Source: Flavobacterium branchiicola (GTDB taxonomy: Bacteria > Bacteroidota > Bacteroidia > Flavobacteriales > Flavobacteriaceae). From it: 64,000 bases of DNA. Location of the stretch: NCBI RefSeq assembly GCF_018383905.1, contig NZ_JAGYWA010000001.1, forward strand, positions 62,001 through 126,000, read 5' to 3'. Both the position numbers and the translations under genes were made by a program. Below are positions 63,865 through 64,000 of the stretch, piece after piece; positions within the stretch are counted from its first letter, which is position 1, and every line of letters begins with the position of its first letter. The notes under the pieces were generated by a model. The model did not search any database, was not told where the DNA came from, and saw only the letters and a program-made list of their open reading frames with translations.

Positions 63865-64000
63865 ATGAAAAATTCCAATAATAAAATCCCAAATTCCAAT
63901 AGAATTTTTCAGATTACACTTTTGTTTATCGCGTTTTTCATCAGCAATACTATTTTTGCACAATTTACCATTCCCGAAAAACCAACTTTACAGACTTCTG
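63865..64000 (+). CDS. Exported TPM domain protein, 5' part (cut by window edge)
   Basis: An open frame begins at the ATG at 63865, three bases after the preceding stop, and runs to the window edge for 45 codons. It shows a membrane or signal helix (LLFIAFFISNTIFAQ) followed by FTIPEKPTLQTS, the usual start of YgcG-type TPM proteins. The position after lemA and a first TPM gene supports this. The rest of the gene is not visible. Confidence 0.8.
   Translation, partial: MKNSNNKIPNSNRIFQITLLFIAFFISNTIFAQFTIPEKPTLQTS

Overview
The window is AT-rich chromosomal DNA from a member of the Bacteroidota, most likely Flavobacterium or a close relative. This rests on a SusC/SusD pair, a TamB/TamL pair, a long-form urocanate hydratase, PspC, DUF2851, DUF5522 and GSCFA proteins, promoters of the TTG...TAnnTTTG type, and the near absence of Shine-Dalgarno sequences except one perfect copy before rpsU. 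No phage, transposase, CRISPR array or clear genomic island is visible. It reads as ordinary core genome with many small repeats between genes.

Layout. Positions 1-7660 are a minus-strand information-processing block: rpsU, a XerC-like recombinase, a hibernation factor, tRNA-Thr/Tyr/Thr, tuf, tRNA-Trp, secE, nusG, rplK, rplA, rplJ, rplL and the 5' part of rpoB. Positions 7784-15189 hold an acyl-CoA dehydrogenase, a helix-hairpin-helix protein, an APC permease (+), PspC, DUF2851, a DEDDh exonuclease and a cystathionine beta-synthase-like enzyme. Positions 15237-22202 hold outer-membrane genes: a putative porin, SusD and SusC. Positions 22863-29708 hold rnhB, a tandem NTF2-like protein, a four-gene unit of three paralogous lipoproteins plus lipB, and lysS. 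Positions 30180-38349 hold a lipoprotein, a D-lactate dehydrogenase-like enzyme, a NarK-type MFS carrier, a Spy-like protein and a five-gene run ending in hemL, then a DUF5522 protein.

Positions 38773-45777 are a plus-strand run: hutU, a DUF4136 lipoprotein, ilvA, a truncated globin, a secreted protein and an aromatic amino acid hydroxylase. Positions 45970-56203 are minus-strand envelope genes: DUF4230, tamL, tamB, GSCFA and a lipoprotein. The end carries an ABC exporter (+), alaS (-), then an M23 peptidase, a MerR-type regulator, lemA and two TPM-domain genes (+), the last cut by the window edge.

The most interesting signal lies between the DUF4136 gene and ilvA. An untracked 19-residue leader peptide with eight isoleucines is followed by mutually exclusive antiterminator and terminator hairpins, so ilvA looks attenuated by isoleucine supply. 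Also notable are the perfect Shine-Dalgarno before rpsU, several families of long intergenic inverted repeats, a structured intergenic RNA-like element before lysS, a periplasmic insertion in the NarK-like carrier, a small HExxH membrane protein and a lipoprotein triplication.
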